Shown here piece after piece: positions 15,560-23,707 of a stretch of DNA of 35,977 nt; within the stretch, counting starts at the first letter, position 1, and every line of letters starts with the position of its first letter. Both the position numbers and the translations under genes were made by a program. This DNA comes from Candidatus Woesearchaeota archaeon. GTDB lineage: Archaea > Nanobdellota > Nanobdellia > Woesearchaeales > CALCXY01. Below the pieces are notes generated by a model. The model did not search any database. It worked only from the letters and a program-made list of their open reading frames with translations, and was not told the DNA's origin. Location of the stretch: assembly GCA_937906345.1 (NCBI GenBank), contig CALCXY010000036.1, positions 1-35,977 on the forward strand, given 5' to 3'.

Positions 15560-16579
15560 ATGGTTGATCAGAATCTAGTGGGGTTTATACGGTCAAGTAT
15601 ACAACAAGGATATGATATTACTACTGTCCAAAATCATTTGTTAAGCCAAGGATATCAATTAAAAGATATTCAAGAAGCAGTAAGTTTGATTTATGGTTCA
15701 CCTCATGTAAAACACACAATTGAACTTTCTAAAACCACTATTATCTCAATAATATCTGGATCATTAGTCATAATTATCACATTAATTTTTGTTTTTTCAT
15801 TAATAAAATCTCCAAATAATGCTCCTCCTACATTATTGGATTTAAGTATTGAATCAGATACTGAATCAATAGAAGCTGGAGAAAATTTTCCTTTTAGATA
15901 TAGTGCAACACAAACAGGTTCACAAAAAAGATTTGATTTTAGGCTGCGTTATGAGGTATTAGATTTTAATAATAGATTAATTACCTCTATGGAGGAAGAA
16001 GTTGCTATAGAAACAAAAGTCTCAGATTCTAAATCAATTAAGATTCCATCAGACACAGAACCTGGTAGATATGTGTTAAAAGCTACTGCTTTGTATGATT
16101 CAAAAAAAGCTTCAGCAAGAATAAATTTTAAAGTTGAAGGAGAAGAAACTCCTATTGAAGAACCAATTGAAGAACCTATAGATAAACCTGTTGAACCATC
16201 TCCTGAAGAACCTGAAACTCCTCCAATTGATGAGAAGCCACCATTAGTTATTCCAGAACCAACTCCCAAGTCTTCACCAAGAACAGTTCAAGATACTCAT
16301 CTCATAACCCAAGATGCTATAGAATCCTCTGTAAATAATATTAATAAAGCAGGTAAATTATGTGATTCTATTTTAGATTTAAGAAATAGAGATAAATGTT
16401 TTGAAAAAATAGCTGAAAACGCTCAAACAACAGGATTATGTGCTAATATTCAAAGTAATTCTAAACGAGATACCTGTTATATGAATTTTGCGATTGAAGG
16501 GGATTATTCTGTATGCCCTAAAGTAGAAAATCAATATCTTAAGAAAAGTTGTGAATCCCTTGCAGCGTTAAACTCGTAA
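15560..16579 (+). CDS. Membrane-anchored surface protein with C-terminal cysteine repeats
   Basis: A 339-residue protein of unrecognised family with a clear modular layout. Residues 1-50 form a small helical UBA/HTH-like domain (FIRSSIQQGYDITTVQNHLL). Residues 58-82 are a transmembrane helix. Residues about 90-193 look like an extracellular Ig-like beta domain. Residues 194-240 are a Pro/Glu-rich linker (EEPIEEPIDKPVEPSPEEPE). Residues 260-335 hold six cysteines at 268, 280, 294, 306, 319 and 331, giving three C-x11-C units. The layout suggests an N-in anchor with a disulfide-stabilised outer end. It may mediate surface contacts, but that is inference. Its last 12 bases overlap the convergent neighbour. 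Confidence 0.75.
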   Translation: MVDQNLVGFIRSSIQQGYDITTVQNHLLSQGYQLKDIQEAVSLIYGSPHVKHTIELSKTTIISIISGSLVIIITLIFVFSLIKSPNNAPPTLLDLSIESDTESIEAGENFPFRYSATQTGSQKRFDFRLRYEVLDFNNRLITSMEEEVAIETKVSDSKSIKIPSDTEPGRYVLKATALYDSKKASARINFKVEGEETPIEEPIEEPIDKPVEPSPEEPETPPIDEKPPLVIPEPTPKSSPRTVQDTHLITQDAIESSVNNINKAGKLCDSILDLRNRDKCFEKIAENAQTTGLCANIQSNSKRDTCYMNFAIEGDYSVCPKVENQYLKKSCESLAALNS

Positions 16580-17329
16580 TTCTTTTTTAATAACTTCTGC
16601 AAAATAATACCTTAGAAAGGAAAAAAATGCTAATATAAGAATTCCTGATAAAATTTGAGGTAATGGTTGCGGTAAAAATTGAATTCCTTTCGCTACAAAT
16701 GTAATGATAGAAAAAATAATGAATAAATTAATGATAGGAAGAATAAATTTATGTATCCTTTGTATCCCTACAAAAAAGGTATTAAGAAATACTTTTTTTT
16801 CTTTATGCATAAAAACTACTTGGTAAATAGTGGTCAGATAAAGTAGAAAGAAAACTACAATAACTAATACAGGTACACCTATAATAAAATTTTTCAATAA
16901 GAGAAGTAAAAAAATGAGAATAATAGACATACCTAAATACCAGAGCGCATTATATTTGAGAAATCTAAAAAATACTTTTTTTGTAAAATGTTTATGAATC
17001 ATTCTACTATATATTTTTCCTTTAAAGAATGATAAGCATACAATAAGATATACAATATAAAGTACCAAGAATAAAATGAGGAAAAAAAGAAAACCTTTTA
17101 CTGTTGAAAATGTAGAGTTTAATTCTGATGCTTTTTGATATGCTATACTGTTAAGATCAACATTAGCTAATGGCTTTACTTGAAATGATAAACCAAAACT
17201 CCACAAGAGAAGTCCTACATATACAGCCAAATAAAAGAGAAAATCTATAAACCCACTCCTAAGAAATTCTTTGCCAGGAGTTTTAAGAAGTGTTTGATAA
17301 AAAATAGAACTCTCTAGTTTGTTTTTCAT
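16568..17329 (-). CDS. Polytopic membrane protein, unknown function
   Basis: A 253-residue, strongly hydrophobic protein with about six transmembrane segments (near 28-48, 78-100, 132-165, 192-212 and 225-245). Short basic cytoplasmic-looking stretches lie between them (FFKGKIYSRMIHKHFTKKVF). No transporter, protease or enzyme signature is visible. The start is supported by a TATA box centred 26 bp upstream. The 3' end overlaps the convergent surface protein gene by 12 bp. Upstream, between this promoter and the RNR-like gene, lies the small palindromic element at 17365-17511. Confidence 0.7.
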   Translation of the reverse strand: MKNKLESSIFYQTLLKTPGKEFLRSGFIDFLFYLAVYVGLLLWSFGLSFQVKPLANVDLNSIAYQKASELNSTFSTVKGFLFFLILFLVLYIVYLIVCLSFFKGKIYSRMIHKHFTKKVFFRFLKYNALWYLGMSIILIFLLLLLKNFIIGVPVLVIVVFFLLYLTTIYQVVFMHKEKKVFLNTFFVGIQRIHKFILPIINLFIIFSIITFVAKGIQFLPQPLPQILSGILILAFFSFLRYYFAEVIKKELRV

Positions 17330-17351
17330 TATAACAAATCGAGTGTTGTTC

Positions 17352-17358
17352 TTTATAT
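17352..17358 (-). promoter_or_regulatory. TATA box of the polytopic membrane protein gene
   Basis: ATATAAA on the minus strand, centred 26 bp before the ATG at 17329. The inserted element begins 7 bp upstream of it. Confidence 0.55.
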
Positions 17359-17364
17359 GTTTTT

Positions 17365-17511
17365 CTATTGAGTGGTTAAGTTACATTAAGTATGTAAGTG
17401 ATGATACTGGCGCCGATGACCTGCTATCTCACGAAGAGAAGTAGCAAAACCGGCCCTGGCCCAGTATCATCACCCCAACACACAATAGGTAACTTAACCG
17501 CCCTATTGAGT
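17365..17511. mobile_element. MITE-like palindromic element with 9-bp target duplication
   Basis: The 9-mer CTATTGAGT occurs at 17365-17373 and again at 17503-17511. Between the copies, terminal inverted repeats GGTTAAGTTAC (17374-17384) and GTAACTTAACC (17489-17499) enclose a second, inner 13-bp perfect inverted repeat, GTGATGATACTGG (17398-17410) and CCAGTATCATCAC (17461-17473). The core is GC-rich (33 of 60 bases at 17401-17460), unlike the AT-rich surroundings. There is no internal gene. Direct repeats around terminal inverted repeats are the mark of transposition, so this may be a non-autonomous insertion element. The alternative is a structured RNA gene. The left repeat abuts the inverted repeat exactly; the right leaves a GCC gap. 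Confidence 0.5.
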
Positions 17512-19533
17512 AGAAATAATTTGATCTTCTCTACTTCCATCTCTATATACAGTTATACCTTTACATTTAAGTTTGAATGCTAAGAGACATGCATCTTCCA
17601 CATCTTTGATAGAAGCATTATAAGGAAAGTTAATTGTTTTAGAGATTGCATTATCTACATATTTTTGAAATGCACTTTGAATTCGAATATGCCATTCTGG
17701 TGAGATATCATGCGCAGTCACAAATATTTTTTTAAGATGATCAGGAATCTCTTCAATATCATGAATACTTCCTGTTGATGTGATTTTTCTCATTAAATCA
17801 GATGAATAAATTCCAATTTGCTTGGCAAGTTTTTCAAAAACAGGATTAATATACAATATTTCTCCTGCAGCTACTGTTCTTCGATAATATCCTAATGCAA
17901 AATGAGGTTCTATTCCTCCAGAAGTATTTGCAATAATTCCCCTTGCACCACAAGGGGAAATAGTAGTTAAGGTAGCATTCCTTTTCTTGATTTTATGAAC
18001 TCCATAAATACTCTTTTCCCAATAAGGAAAATTTCCTTTTTTTTCAGCAAGCATACTTGAAGTTTTATGGGCATGACTTTGAATAAAACTCATAACTTTT
18101 TCAGCTATTTTAAGAGCTTGTCTAGAATTATAAGGAATTCCTAATGAATAAAGCATATCTGCAAAACCTAAAATCCCCAACCCTACATTTCTTAATCCTA
18201 AAGTATTTCGTTTAAATCCATTGATAGGAAATTTAGTTACATCTATTACATTATCTAAAAATCTAACTGCTATAGGAATAATTGCTTTAAGTTTTGCCCA
18301 ATTTATGTTATTATCCTGTACAAAATTTGCTAAGTTAATAGCTCCATAAGAAACCCCTGTATAAGGAAGTAACGGCTGATCTCCACAAGGATCTGTTGTT
18401 TCAAAATCCCCTAAAGTTTTATGAGGATTGTTTTTATTGATTGTGTCAATAAATAGAATTCCTGGATCGCCGTATTTCCAAGCCATTGTAATAAGTAAAT
18501 CAAATACCTTGCGTGCATTAAGTGTGTCTACTTCTTCTTTCGTAGAAGGATCTATCAAAGGATAATCAGCATTTTTTAATACAGCTCTCATAAAATTATC
18601 AGTAATTTCAACACTAACATTGAAGTTAGGGAGAGCATGATTGGTTTTAGCAGTTATAAAATCTAAAATATCAGGATGCTCAACAGATAAACTTCCCATA
18701 TTTGCTCCTTTTCGTTGTCCAGAAACAGATATTAGTCGTGAAGAGTGGTCAAAAAGATTCATAAAAGCTATAGGACCTGATGCTTTCCTATTAACAAATG
18801 CAGTTTGTTTTCCTCTCTTTCTCAATTTTGAAAAAGAAAATCCTACTCCTCCCCCATATCTTTTAATAATACTTGAATCATATAATGCCTTAAATATTTC
18901 TTTAGTAGAATCTCCTAGAGGCACTACAAAACTGCTTAAGAGCTGATTATTATTTGTGCCTGCACTTGCAAGTATTCTTCCTGAAGGGATAAAATCCAAT
19001 TCAGCCATTGCATTATAAAATTTTCCTTGCCAAAATTTAATTTTAGCCTTATCAACATATTTTTTTTCTGCAGAAGCAATATTTTTAGCAACTCGTTGAA
19101 ACATTTCAAGAGGAGATTCAACAACAATTCCTTGTTTGTCTTTTAGAAGGTATCTTTGTTTTGCAATTAATACAGCATTTGGAGATAATTTTGAGGTATC
19201 TACTAACCCTAATATATCTTCTTTTTGTTTTCGAAGATCAGTTCTTTCTTGTCTATAAAGAATGTAAGCTTTAGCCACTTTAGTAAGATTTTGATTAATT
19301 AATACTTGTTCTACTACATCTTGAATATCTTCTATAGTAGGTGCTGTATCTTCATCATAGGTTTGATTAAGAATTTCTATAACTTTCGAAGCTGTTTCTT
19401 GGGCAATAAGTTTATCTGGCTCACCAATAGAGATAGTTGCTTTAAATACTGCTCTATAAATACGTTTTTCATCAAAATTAACTACATCTCCTTCTCTTTT
19501 GATAATACTTTGTATTCTATTAACAGTCTCCAT
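17503..19533 (-). CDS. Divergent class II ribonucleotide reductase paralogue with ATP-cone
   Basis: 676 residues: an N-terminal ATP-cone (about 5-100) and a full RNR ten-stranded barrel. The barrel retains KYGGGTGF-type, RKGANMGSLSVEHPD and SGGIEPHFALGYYRR motifs, so homology to class II NrdJ is clear. Key residues differ. The first redox cysteine is Ser201 (LLSSFVVPLGDS). The active-site NPCGE reads D381-P-C383-G-D385. The second redox cysteine is Val394 (YTGVSYGAINL). The phosphate-binding PTGT loop reads P527-C-G-A. Only the thiyl cysteine position (Cys383) is kept. It may be a regulatory or altered-function partner of the canonical NrdJ encoded upstream. It has its own TATA box and probably a leaderless start. 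Confidence 0.88.
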   Translation of the reverse strand: METVNRIQSIIKREGDVVNFDEKRIYRAVFKATISIGEPDKLIAQETASKVIEILNQTYDEDTAPTIEDIQDVVEQVLINQNLTKVAKAYILYRQERTDLRKQKEDILGLVDTSKLSPNAVLIAKQRYLLKDKQGIVVESPLEMFQRVAKNIASAEKKYVDKAKIKFWQGKFYNAMAELDFIPSGRILASAGTNNNQLLSSFVVPLGDSTKEIFKALYDSSIIKRYGGGVGFSFSKLRKRGKQTAFVNRKASGPIAFMNLFDHSSRLISVSGQRKGANMGSLSVEHPDILDFITAKTNHALPNFNVSVEITDNFMRAVLKNADYPLIDPSTKEEVDTLNARKVFDLLITMAWKYGDPGILFIDTINKNNPHKTLGDFETTDPCGDQPLLPYTGVSYGAINLANFVQDNNINWAKLKAIIPIAVRFLDNVIDVTKFPINGFKRNTLGLRNVGLGILGFADMLYSLGIPYNSRQALKIAEKVMSFIQSHAHKTSSMLAEKKGNFPYWEKSIYGVHKIKKRNATLTTISPCGARGIIANTSGGIEPHFALGYYRRTVAAGEILYINPVFEKLAKQIGIYSSDLMRKITSTGSIHDIEEIPDHLKKIFVTAHDISPEWHIRIQSAFQKYVDNAISKTINFPYNASIKDVEDACLLAFKLKCKGITVYRDGSREDQIISTQ

Positions 19534-19557
19534 AAAAATAGGGAATGAATAATCACA

Positions 19558-19563
19558 TTTAAA
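19558..19563 (-). promoter_or_regulatory. TATA-like box of the RNR paralogue gene
   Basis: TTTAAA on the minus strand, centred 26-27 bp before the ATG at 19533. The paralogue may be transcribed independently of the upstream nrdJ. Confidence 0.45.
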
Positions 19564-19596
19564 CTTTTGCTTATTAACACTTAAAAGAAAAAATCA

Positions 19597-22266
19597 TTAT
19601 TCAGAACAACTTTTAACTAACTGTCCATTAACCATTTCTACTTTACATACTTTTGGACCATTTGCATCAGTATCTTTATCTGTTTTAAGAGTTTTTTTAA
19701 CTTCATTTATTTTTTTAGTTACAGTTACTCCTTTTATATTATTTTCAAATGCATGAAATGGAGTACTTAAAATTCCTTTAGGAGTTGTAAAAACTTCATC
19801 TCCTTTAAGTGTTTTAGGTTCTTCTCCATCTATTTGCACAGTAAAAAGCAAATCTTTAGATTTTTGGAATTTATTTTGTTGAGTTTGCACACTAAGAATA
19901 GGATGTCTACTTCCATCTCTATAAATAGTGATCCCTTTTAGTCCTTTTTTCCAGGCTTGTATGTAAATATTACTTATAGTTTCAGGATCAACACTCTCAG
20001 GAAGATTTACCGTAGATGAAATACTATGATCAATATACTCTTGTGCAATTCCTTGAATCTCTACTCTACTTTCAGGTTTAATATGATGAGCTGTTCTAAA
20101 AAAATGATCAGGTAATAAGGATTTTAAATCTTCTGCATCATCTATTTTTTGTGCTTCTTCTAATTTTCCTTCTTTATCGAGATACGCTTGAACAGTTGAA
20201 TGAAATACTTTGAATATTTTATTTCCAAAAGATTCTGACCTTCTTGAATAAAATAATGCAAAAATAGGTTCTATTCCTCCACTAACTCCTACATAATGTT
20301 TTCCCCCATTAACAAATCCTAATACTACATTTGATATGGTTCCAGTAGGTGCTATAGAAAGAAGTGCAATATTTCTCAATCCTTTTTCTTTAATCAAGGC
20401 TCGAGTTTCATCATCAAGACTTTCTTTAAAGAAAGGATTCTCTTTATATTTTTCATAATCCCATAAAGGGCTAGGTGATTTTTCTTCAGAAAGATTAGCA
20501 GACGCACGATAAGCATGGTTGCCAATAAATTCACTCACCTTTTTTAATAATTCTTTAGCTTTTTCAGAATCATATGCTAAACCTAATTGATTAAACATAT
20601 CCGCTATACCCATAATTCCTAATCCTAATCTCCTAGTATCACTAGCAGATTTTCTTTGTTTTTCTAATGGATTTAGGGTTTCATTCCATAATACCACATT
20701 ATCTAAGAATCGTATAACCTCTAAAGTAACTTCTTGAAGTTTATTCCAATCAATTGTTGCATTTTCACTATACCCATTTTTAACAAACCGTGAAAGATTA
20801 ATACTTCCTAAATTACAAGCCCCTCCATCTTCAAGAGGAACTTCTCCACAAGGATTGGTTGAGAGAATAGGTTTTCCAACATAATCGCTTGGAGAATATT
20901 TTTTCATTCTACTCCAAAGAATAAGTCCTGGTTCAGCAGTTTGATAGTTACCTGCAACAAACGGATCCCATAAATCTCTTCCTTTTACTAATTCTTTGAT
21001 CTCTCCAACATTTTTAGATTTAAAATAAAGCATAAAATCTCCAGATTTTTTAACAGCCAAATCAAAATCTTCTTTTTCTAAATTAATAAGATAATCTCCA
21101 AAGTTATCTCTATTATTTTTATCTGAAAGAATTTCTTCAGTAACACTAGCATCAAATTGTTCAAAAAAAGCATTAAGTGAGTCTATGGTATCAAAAGTTC
21201 CTAATAATTCATAATCTTCAATGTTTTTTGAAGGAATTTCATATGCATAATGCACATCTTCTTTGTTCAGATTTAGTGATTGTTCAACTTTTTTCAATTT
21301 TTTATAAACTAGAATTTTCTCTTTTCCATAAGTTGTTTGCTCATATACAGATTGCATAAACTCATCAGTTACTTTTAGAGAAATATTAGCAAATCTCACT
21401 TGAGTATTTTCTCGAACTTGTTTTTCTATGACCTCTAATTGTGCTTCATCAAACTTATTGGACCATCTACATTGTTCTGTTATTTGTTTAGTAACCCAAT
21501 TACTTTGCTTTTTTACATGAATAAAATTAAAAACATCAGGATGTTTAACATCTATAGTTAACATAAGTGCTCCTCTTCTCCCTGATTGACCAATAAGTCC
21601 TGTTGTGAGAGAATATACTTCCATAAAAGAAACAGCCCCAGTAGAATGATCCGCTGCATTATGCACAACAGAGTTCTTAGGTCTTAATACACTAATGTCA
21701 ACGCCAATGCCTCCTCCGTAAGAGTAGGTTCTTGCGCATTCGTATGCTGCTTTGTATATAGATTCAATATTATCTTTTTCAATTGTGCTAACAAAACAAT
21801 TAGCTAATGTTTTTAATCTATAGAGATCTCCTGCCCCTGCTAAAACTCTTCCACCTGGTAAAAAATATCCTTGATAAAGAAGGTCATAAAACTTTTTGGC
21901 ATAAATATTTTGATTTTCCTCAGTATCTTCTACTGATGCAATATACGCTGCTAACCTTCTAAATACTTGTTCTGGTTTAGATTCAATATATTTATTGGAT
22001 AAATCTTTTAATAAATATTTTTTCTTATAAATATCGTGAGCTAGTTCACTATTCCCCAAATAATCTTTTTTATGGACTGGAACCTCTCCAGATTCTTGCC
22101 ATTTTTTTATTAAATAGAATAATCGTTTGTATGCAACAATTTTTGACTCAGGCATTAAAGAAAATAATTTGCTTTTATGTGCAAACATATCTTCAAAATC
22201 TTTATTATTATCAGAAAGTTGGGGAGCGAGGTCACCCTTGTTGAGTTCAGTAGGTTTGCTTAACAT
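19597..22266 (-). CDS. nrdJ: Adenosylcobalamin-dependent (class II) ribonucleotide reductase
   Basis: Reduces ribonucleotides to deoxyribonucleotides with vitamin B12 radical chemistry. It has 889 residues and all catalytic features: Cys157 in LANCFVS, N471-P-C473-G-E475, Cys484 in GGACNLGSINL, and the phosphate loop APTGTIS. Cys874 and Cys887 near the C-terminus could relay reducing power. There is an insertion between about 305 and 430, and no N-terminal ATP-cone is visible; the cone is present only on the neighbouring paralogue. The promoter is at 22328-22335. The leader of about 39 bases begins with an inverted repeat (22286-22304) and has AGAAGGCGAT as a ribosome binding site. The gene is followed after 63 bp by the paralogue. 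Confidence 0.95.
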   Translation of the reverse strand: MLSKPTELNKGDLAPQLSDNNKDFEDMFAHKSKLFSLMPESKIVAYKRLFYLIKKWQESGEVPVHKKDYLGNSELAHDIYKKKYLLKDLSNKYIESKPEQVFRRLAAYIASVEDTEENQNIYAKKFYDLLYQGYFLPGGRVLAGAGDLYRLKTLANCFVSTIEKDNIESIYKAAYECARTYSYGGGIGVDISVLRPKNSVVHNAADHSTGAVSFMEVYSLTTGLIGQSGRRGALMLTIDVKHPDVFNFIHVKKQSNWVTKQITEQCRWSNKFDEAQLEVIEKQVRENTQVRFANISLKVTDEFMQSVYEQTTYGKEKILVYKKLKKVEQSLNLNKEDVHYAYEIPSKNIEDYELLGTFDTIDSLNAFFEQFDASVTEEILSDKNNRDNFGDYLINLEKEDFDLAVKKSGDFMLYFKSKNVGEIKELVKGRDLWDPFVAGNYQTAEPGLILWSRMKKYSPSDYVGKPILSTNPCGEVPLEDGGACNLGSINLSRFVKNGYSENATIDWNKLQEVTLEVIRFLDNVVLWNETLNPLEKQRKSASDTRRLGLGIMGIADMFNQLGLAYDSEKAKELLKKVSEFIGNHAYRASANLSEEKSPSPLWDYEKYKENPFFKESLDDETRALIKEKGLRNIALLSIAPTGTISNVVLGFVNGGKHYVGVSGGIEPIFALFYSRRSESFGNKIFKVFHSTVQAYLDKEGKLEEAQKIDDAEDLKSLLPDHFFRTAHHIKPESRVEIQGIAQEYIDHSISSTVNLPESVDPETISNIYIQAWKKGLKGITIYRDGSRHPILSVQTQQNKFQKSKDLLFTVQIDGEEPKTLKGDEVFTTPKGILSTPFHAFENNIKGVTVTKKINEVKKTLKTDKDTDANGPKVCKVEMVNGQLVKSCSE

Positions 22267-22285
22267 ATAATCGCCTTCTTTTTTA

Positions 22286-22304
22286 GAACAAATATTTTTT
22301 GTCC
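22286..22304 (-). promoter_or_regulatory. Inverted repeat at predicted nrdJ mRNA 5' end
   Basis: On the minus strand GGACAAA and TTTGTTC pair with one mismatch around a 5-base centre, starting at the TSS predicted near 22305. It could be an operator overlapping the start site or a 5' hairpin. Confidence 0.4.
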
Positions 22305-22327
22305 AATGATTTACAGATAAAACTTGT

Positions 22328-22335
22328 TTATATAG
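22328..22335 (-). promoter_or_regulatory. TATA box of nrdJ
   Basis: TATATAAA-type box on the minus strand (plus strand TTTATATA). It predicts a TSS near 22305. Confidence 0.55.
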
Positions 22336-22380
22336 TTTTTGATTTTGTATTATACTATATTTTAATGTTCATATTGAAAA

Positions 22381-22388
22381 TATATAAA
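22381..22388 (+). promoter_or_regulatory. TATA box of the small zinc ribbon gene
   Basis: TATATAAA centred about 28 bp before the ATG at 22413. Confidence 0.55.
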
Positions 22389-22412
22389 AAGACCTAATAT
22401 TTAATTTTTCTA

Positions 22413-22610
22413 ATGAAAAACCAATGCCCAAAGTGTGGAAGTAAAGAAATTAAACTAGTTAATTACATCAACATTAAGGCTCTTGTATGTAAATCTTGCC
22501 AATATGACGAGAGAAATGAGTTTGAGCCTGATTCAAATCAAAGAACTTCTCAAAAAGCTAAAGGATCCTATACTCCTTACAAAACTGGAGGAAGTAGAAG
22601 GACAAAATAA
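22413..22610 (+). CDS. Small zinc ribbon protein
   Basis: A 65-residue protein with one zinc ribbon: Cys5-x2-Cys8 (CPKCGS) and Cys26-x2-Cys29 (VCKSCQYDE). It resembles the TFIIB/TFIIS-type knuckles found in many small archaeal proteins. The C-terminal half is basic and low in complexity (SQKAKGSYTPYKTGGSRRTK), which suits nucleic acid contact. The function is unknown. A TATA box at 22381-22388 supports this start. Its stop codon ends one base before the stop codon of the convergent TrmB-type gene. Confidence 0.75.
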   Translation: MKNQCPKCGSKEIKLVNYINIKALVCKSCQYDERNEFEPDSNQRTSQKAKGSYTPYKTGGSRRTK

Positions 22611-23330
22611 TCACCTCTTCGCAATCCCCCATATGAGATTAAAGAAATTTCTATAACTATCTGCTATTTTTTTATTATTAATAAGAATTGCTAATGGCTC
22701 ATCTACCCAAAGTAAGATAGCAACTTTATCTCCATAAATATTTGTGCTGCTAGGACTCCTAAATTGTTTAGGCAAAAATTTAACTTTAAGATAAGGTTTT
22801 TTCTTTACAATTTCATCATTCCTAGCACTATCATCATAGATAATCTTCACATTAATCTTAAATTTCATCCGTGCATTCTCATAATGAGGTAAATAATACT
22901 TCAACACAGCATTAATATCAGTTGAAGCACCAAAGACTAATATCTCTTTTTTATCTTTAATTTGATCTTGAAAAACTGATTTTAATCCTTCTCTGCCTTT
23001 GAAGAAAGTGGTTTCTGCTTTTTTCTTTGCCATACCATGCTTCAGTTGAAGCTCTGGAAGAACTGCTCTTATGTTATCTTCTTTTTCTTTGAGATTTGCT
23101 AATAAAATACTTGGCTCAACAGCTTCAAAATATTTTCTATTATTAGTTTTAATATAAGAAATAAGTCCTTTTTGAGTTAATCGCTCAATAGCATCATAAA
23201 TGCTTCTCCTATGAATTCCTGTTTTTTTAGAGATCTCTCCTGCTAAGCAAGAACCTAATTCAACAATAGCAAGATACACTTTACTCTCAGAATGTGTTAA
23301 TCCAATTCCCTCTAAAGCTGATAAATCCAT
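22611..23330 (-). CDS. TrmB-family transcriptional regulator
   Basis: A 239-residue regulator. The N-terminal TrmB winged helix (about 1-70) reads LEGIGLTHSESKVYLAIVEL, then GIHRRSIYDAIERLTQKGLI. A short coiled linker (about 75-100) precedes a PLD-like C-terminal domain (FFKGREGLKSVFQDQI, EILVFGAST, NIYGDKVAILLW). It is the second TrmB-type gene in the window and shares the domain plan of the one beside the origin, but the sequences are clearly different. The ligand and target genes are unknown. The promoter spacing predicts leaderless transcription. Confidence 0.88.
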   Translation of the reverse strand: MDLSALEGIGLTHSESKVYLAIVELGSCLAGEISKKTGIHRRSIYDAIERLTQKGLISYIKTNNRKYFEAVEPSILLANLKEKEDNIRAVLPELQLKHGMAKKKAETTFFKGREGLKSVFQDQIKDKKEILVFGASTDINAVLKYYLPHYENARMKFKINVKIIYDDSARNDEIVKKKPYLKVKFLPKQFRSPSSTNIYGDKVAILLWVDEPLAILINNKKIADSYRNFFNLIWGIAKR

Positions 23331-23350
23331 AAATATATTAGAAAAAAGGA

Positions 23351-23358
23351 ATATAAAA
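23351..23358 (-). promoter_or_regulatory. TATA box of the second TrmB-type gene
   Basis: TTTTATAT on the minus strand, centred about 25 bp before the ATG at 23330. Confidence 0.5.
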
Positions 23359-23386
23359 ATGTTATGGTGATAAAGGTATCCTCAAA

Positions 23387-23662
23387 TTATTCTTGAGTCT
23401 CTTCTTCAGGACCATAACTAGGCACAGCAGCTTTGCTAATAACCATCACATCACCCATTGCTTTAACAAGCTGGTGTGGAACAATAACTCCTTTAGCAGA
23501 TCCTAATACCTTATTTAAAAAAGAATTTTTAGTTGCTCGAACTCTCCAACCAAATACTTTAGTTGAGGTAAGAATAGCTTCTTCAACATCTCCAAAATAA
23601 TCACCTGTATCTGTAAAAACTTTCATTTCATATGATTCTGATATACGCTTCATCTTTAACAT
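23387..23662 (-). CDS. PRC-barrel domain protein
   Basis: A 91-residue protein with a PRC-barrel fold: MKRISESYEMKVFTDTGDYF and GDVEEAIL at the N-terminus, a central WRVRATKNSFL strand, and GVIVPHQLVKAMGDVMVISK near the end. Small archaeal PRC-barrel proteins are common and have been linked to RNA or cell-division functions. No role can be fixed here. I chose the ATG at 23660-23662 because AGGTGAT (23667-23673) sits four bases upstream. An upstream in-frame GTG overlaps that ribosome binding site and is unlikely to be used. Confidence 0.82.
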   Translation of the reverse strand: MLKMKRISESYEMKVFTDTGDYFGDVEEAILTSTKVFGWRVRATKNSFLNKVLGSAKGVIVPHQLVKAMGDVMVISKAAVPSYGPEEETQE

Positions 23663-23707
23663 AGTTATCACCTTTTTTCAACAATAACATATTATAAAGG
23701 ATTCTAA

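Noticed and set aside
17398-17583. Plus-strand open frame of about 61 codons across the palindromic element
   Set aside because: It runs through the inverted repeats and into the RNR coding strand, has no promoter or ribosome site, and the peptide resembles no protein.
17503-22266. The two RNR genes as halves of one frameshifted gene
   Set aside because: Each contains a full barrel with its own version of the active site, so they are paralogues and not fragments.
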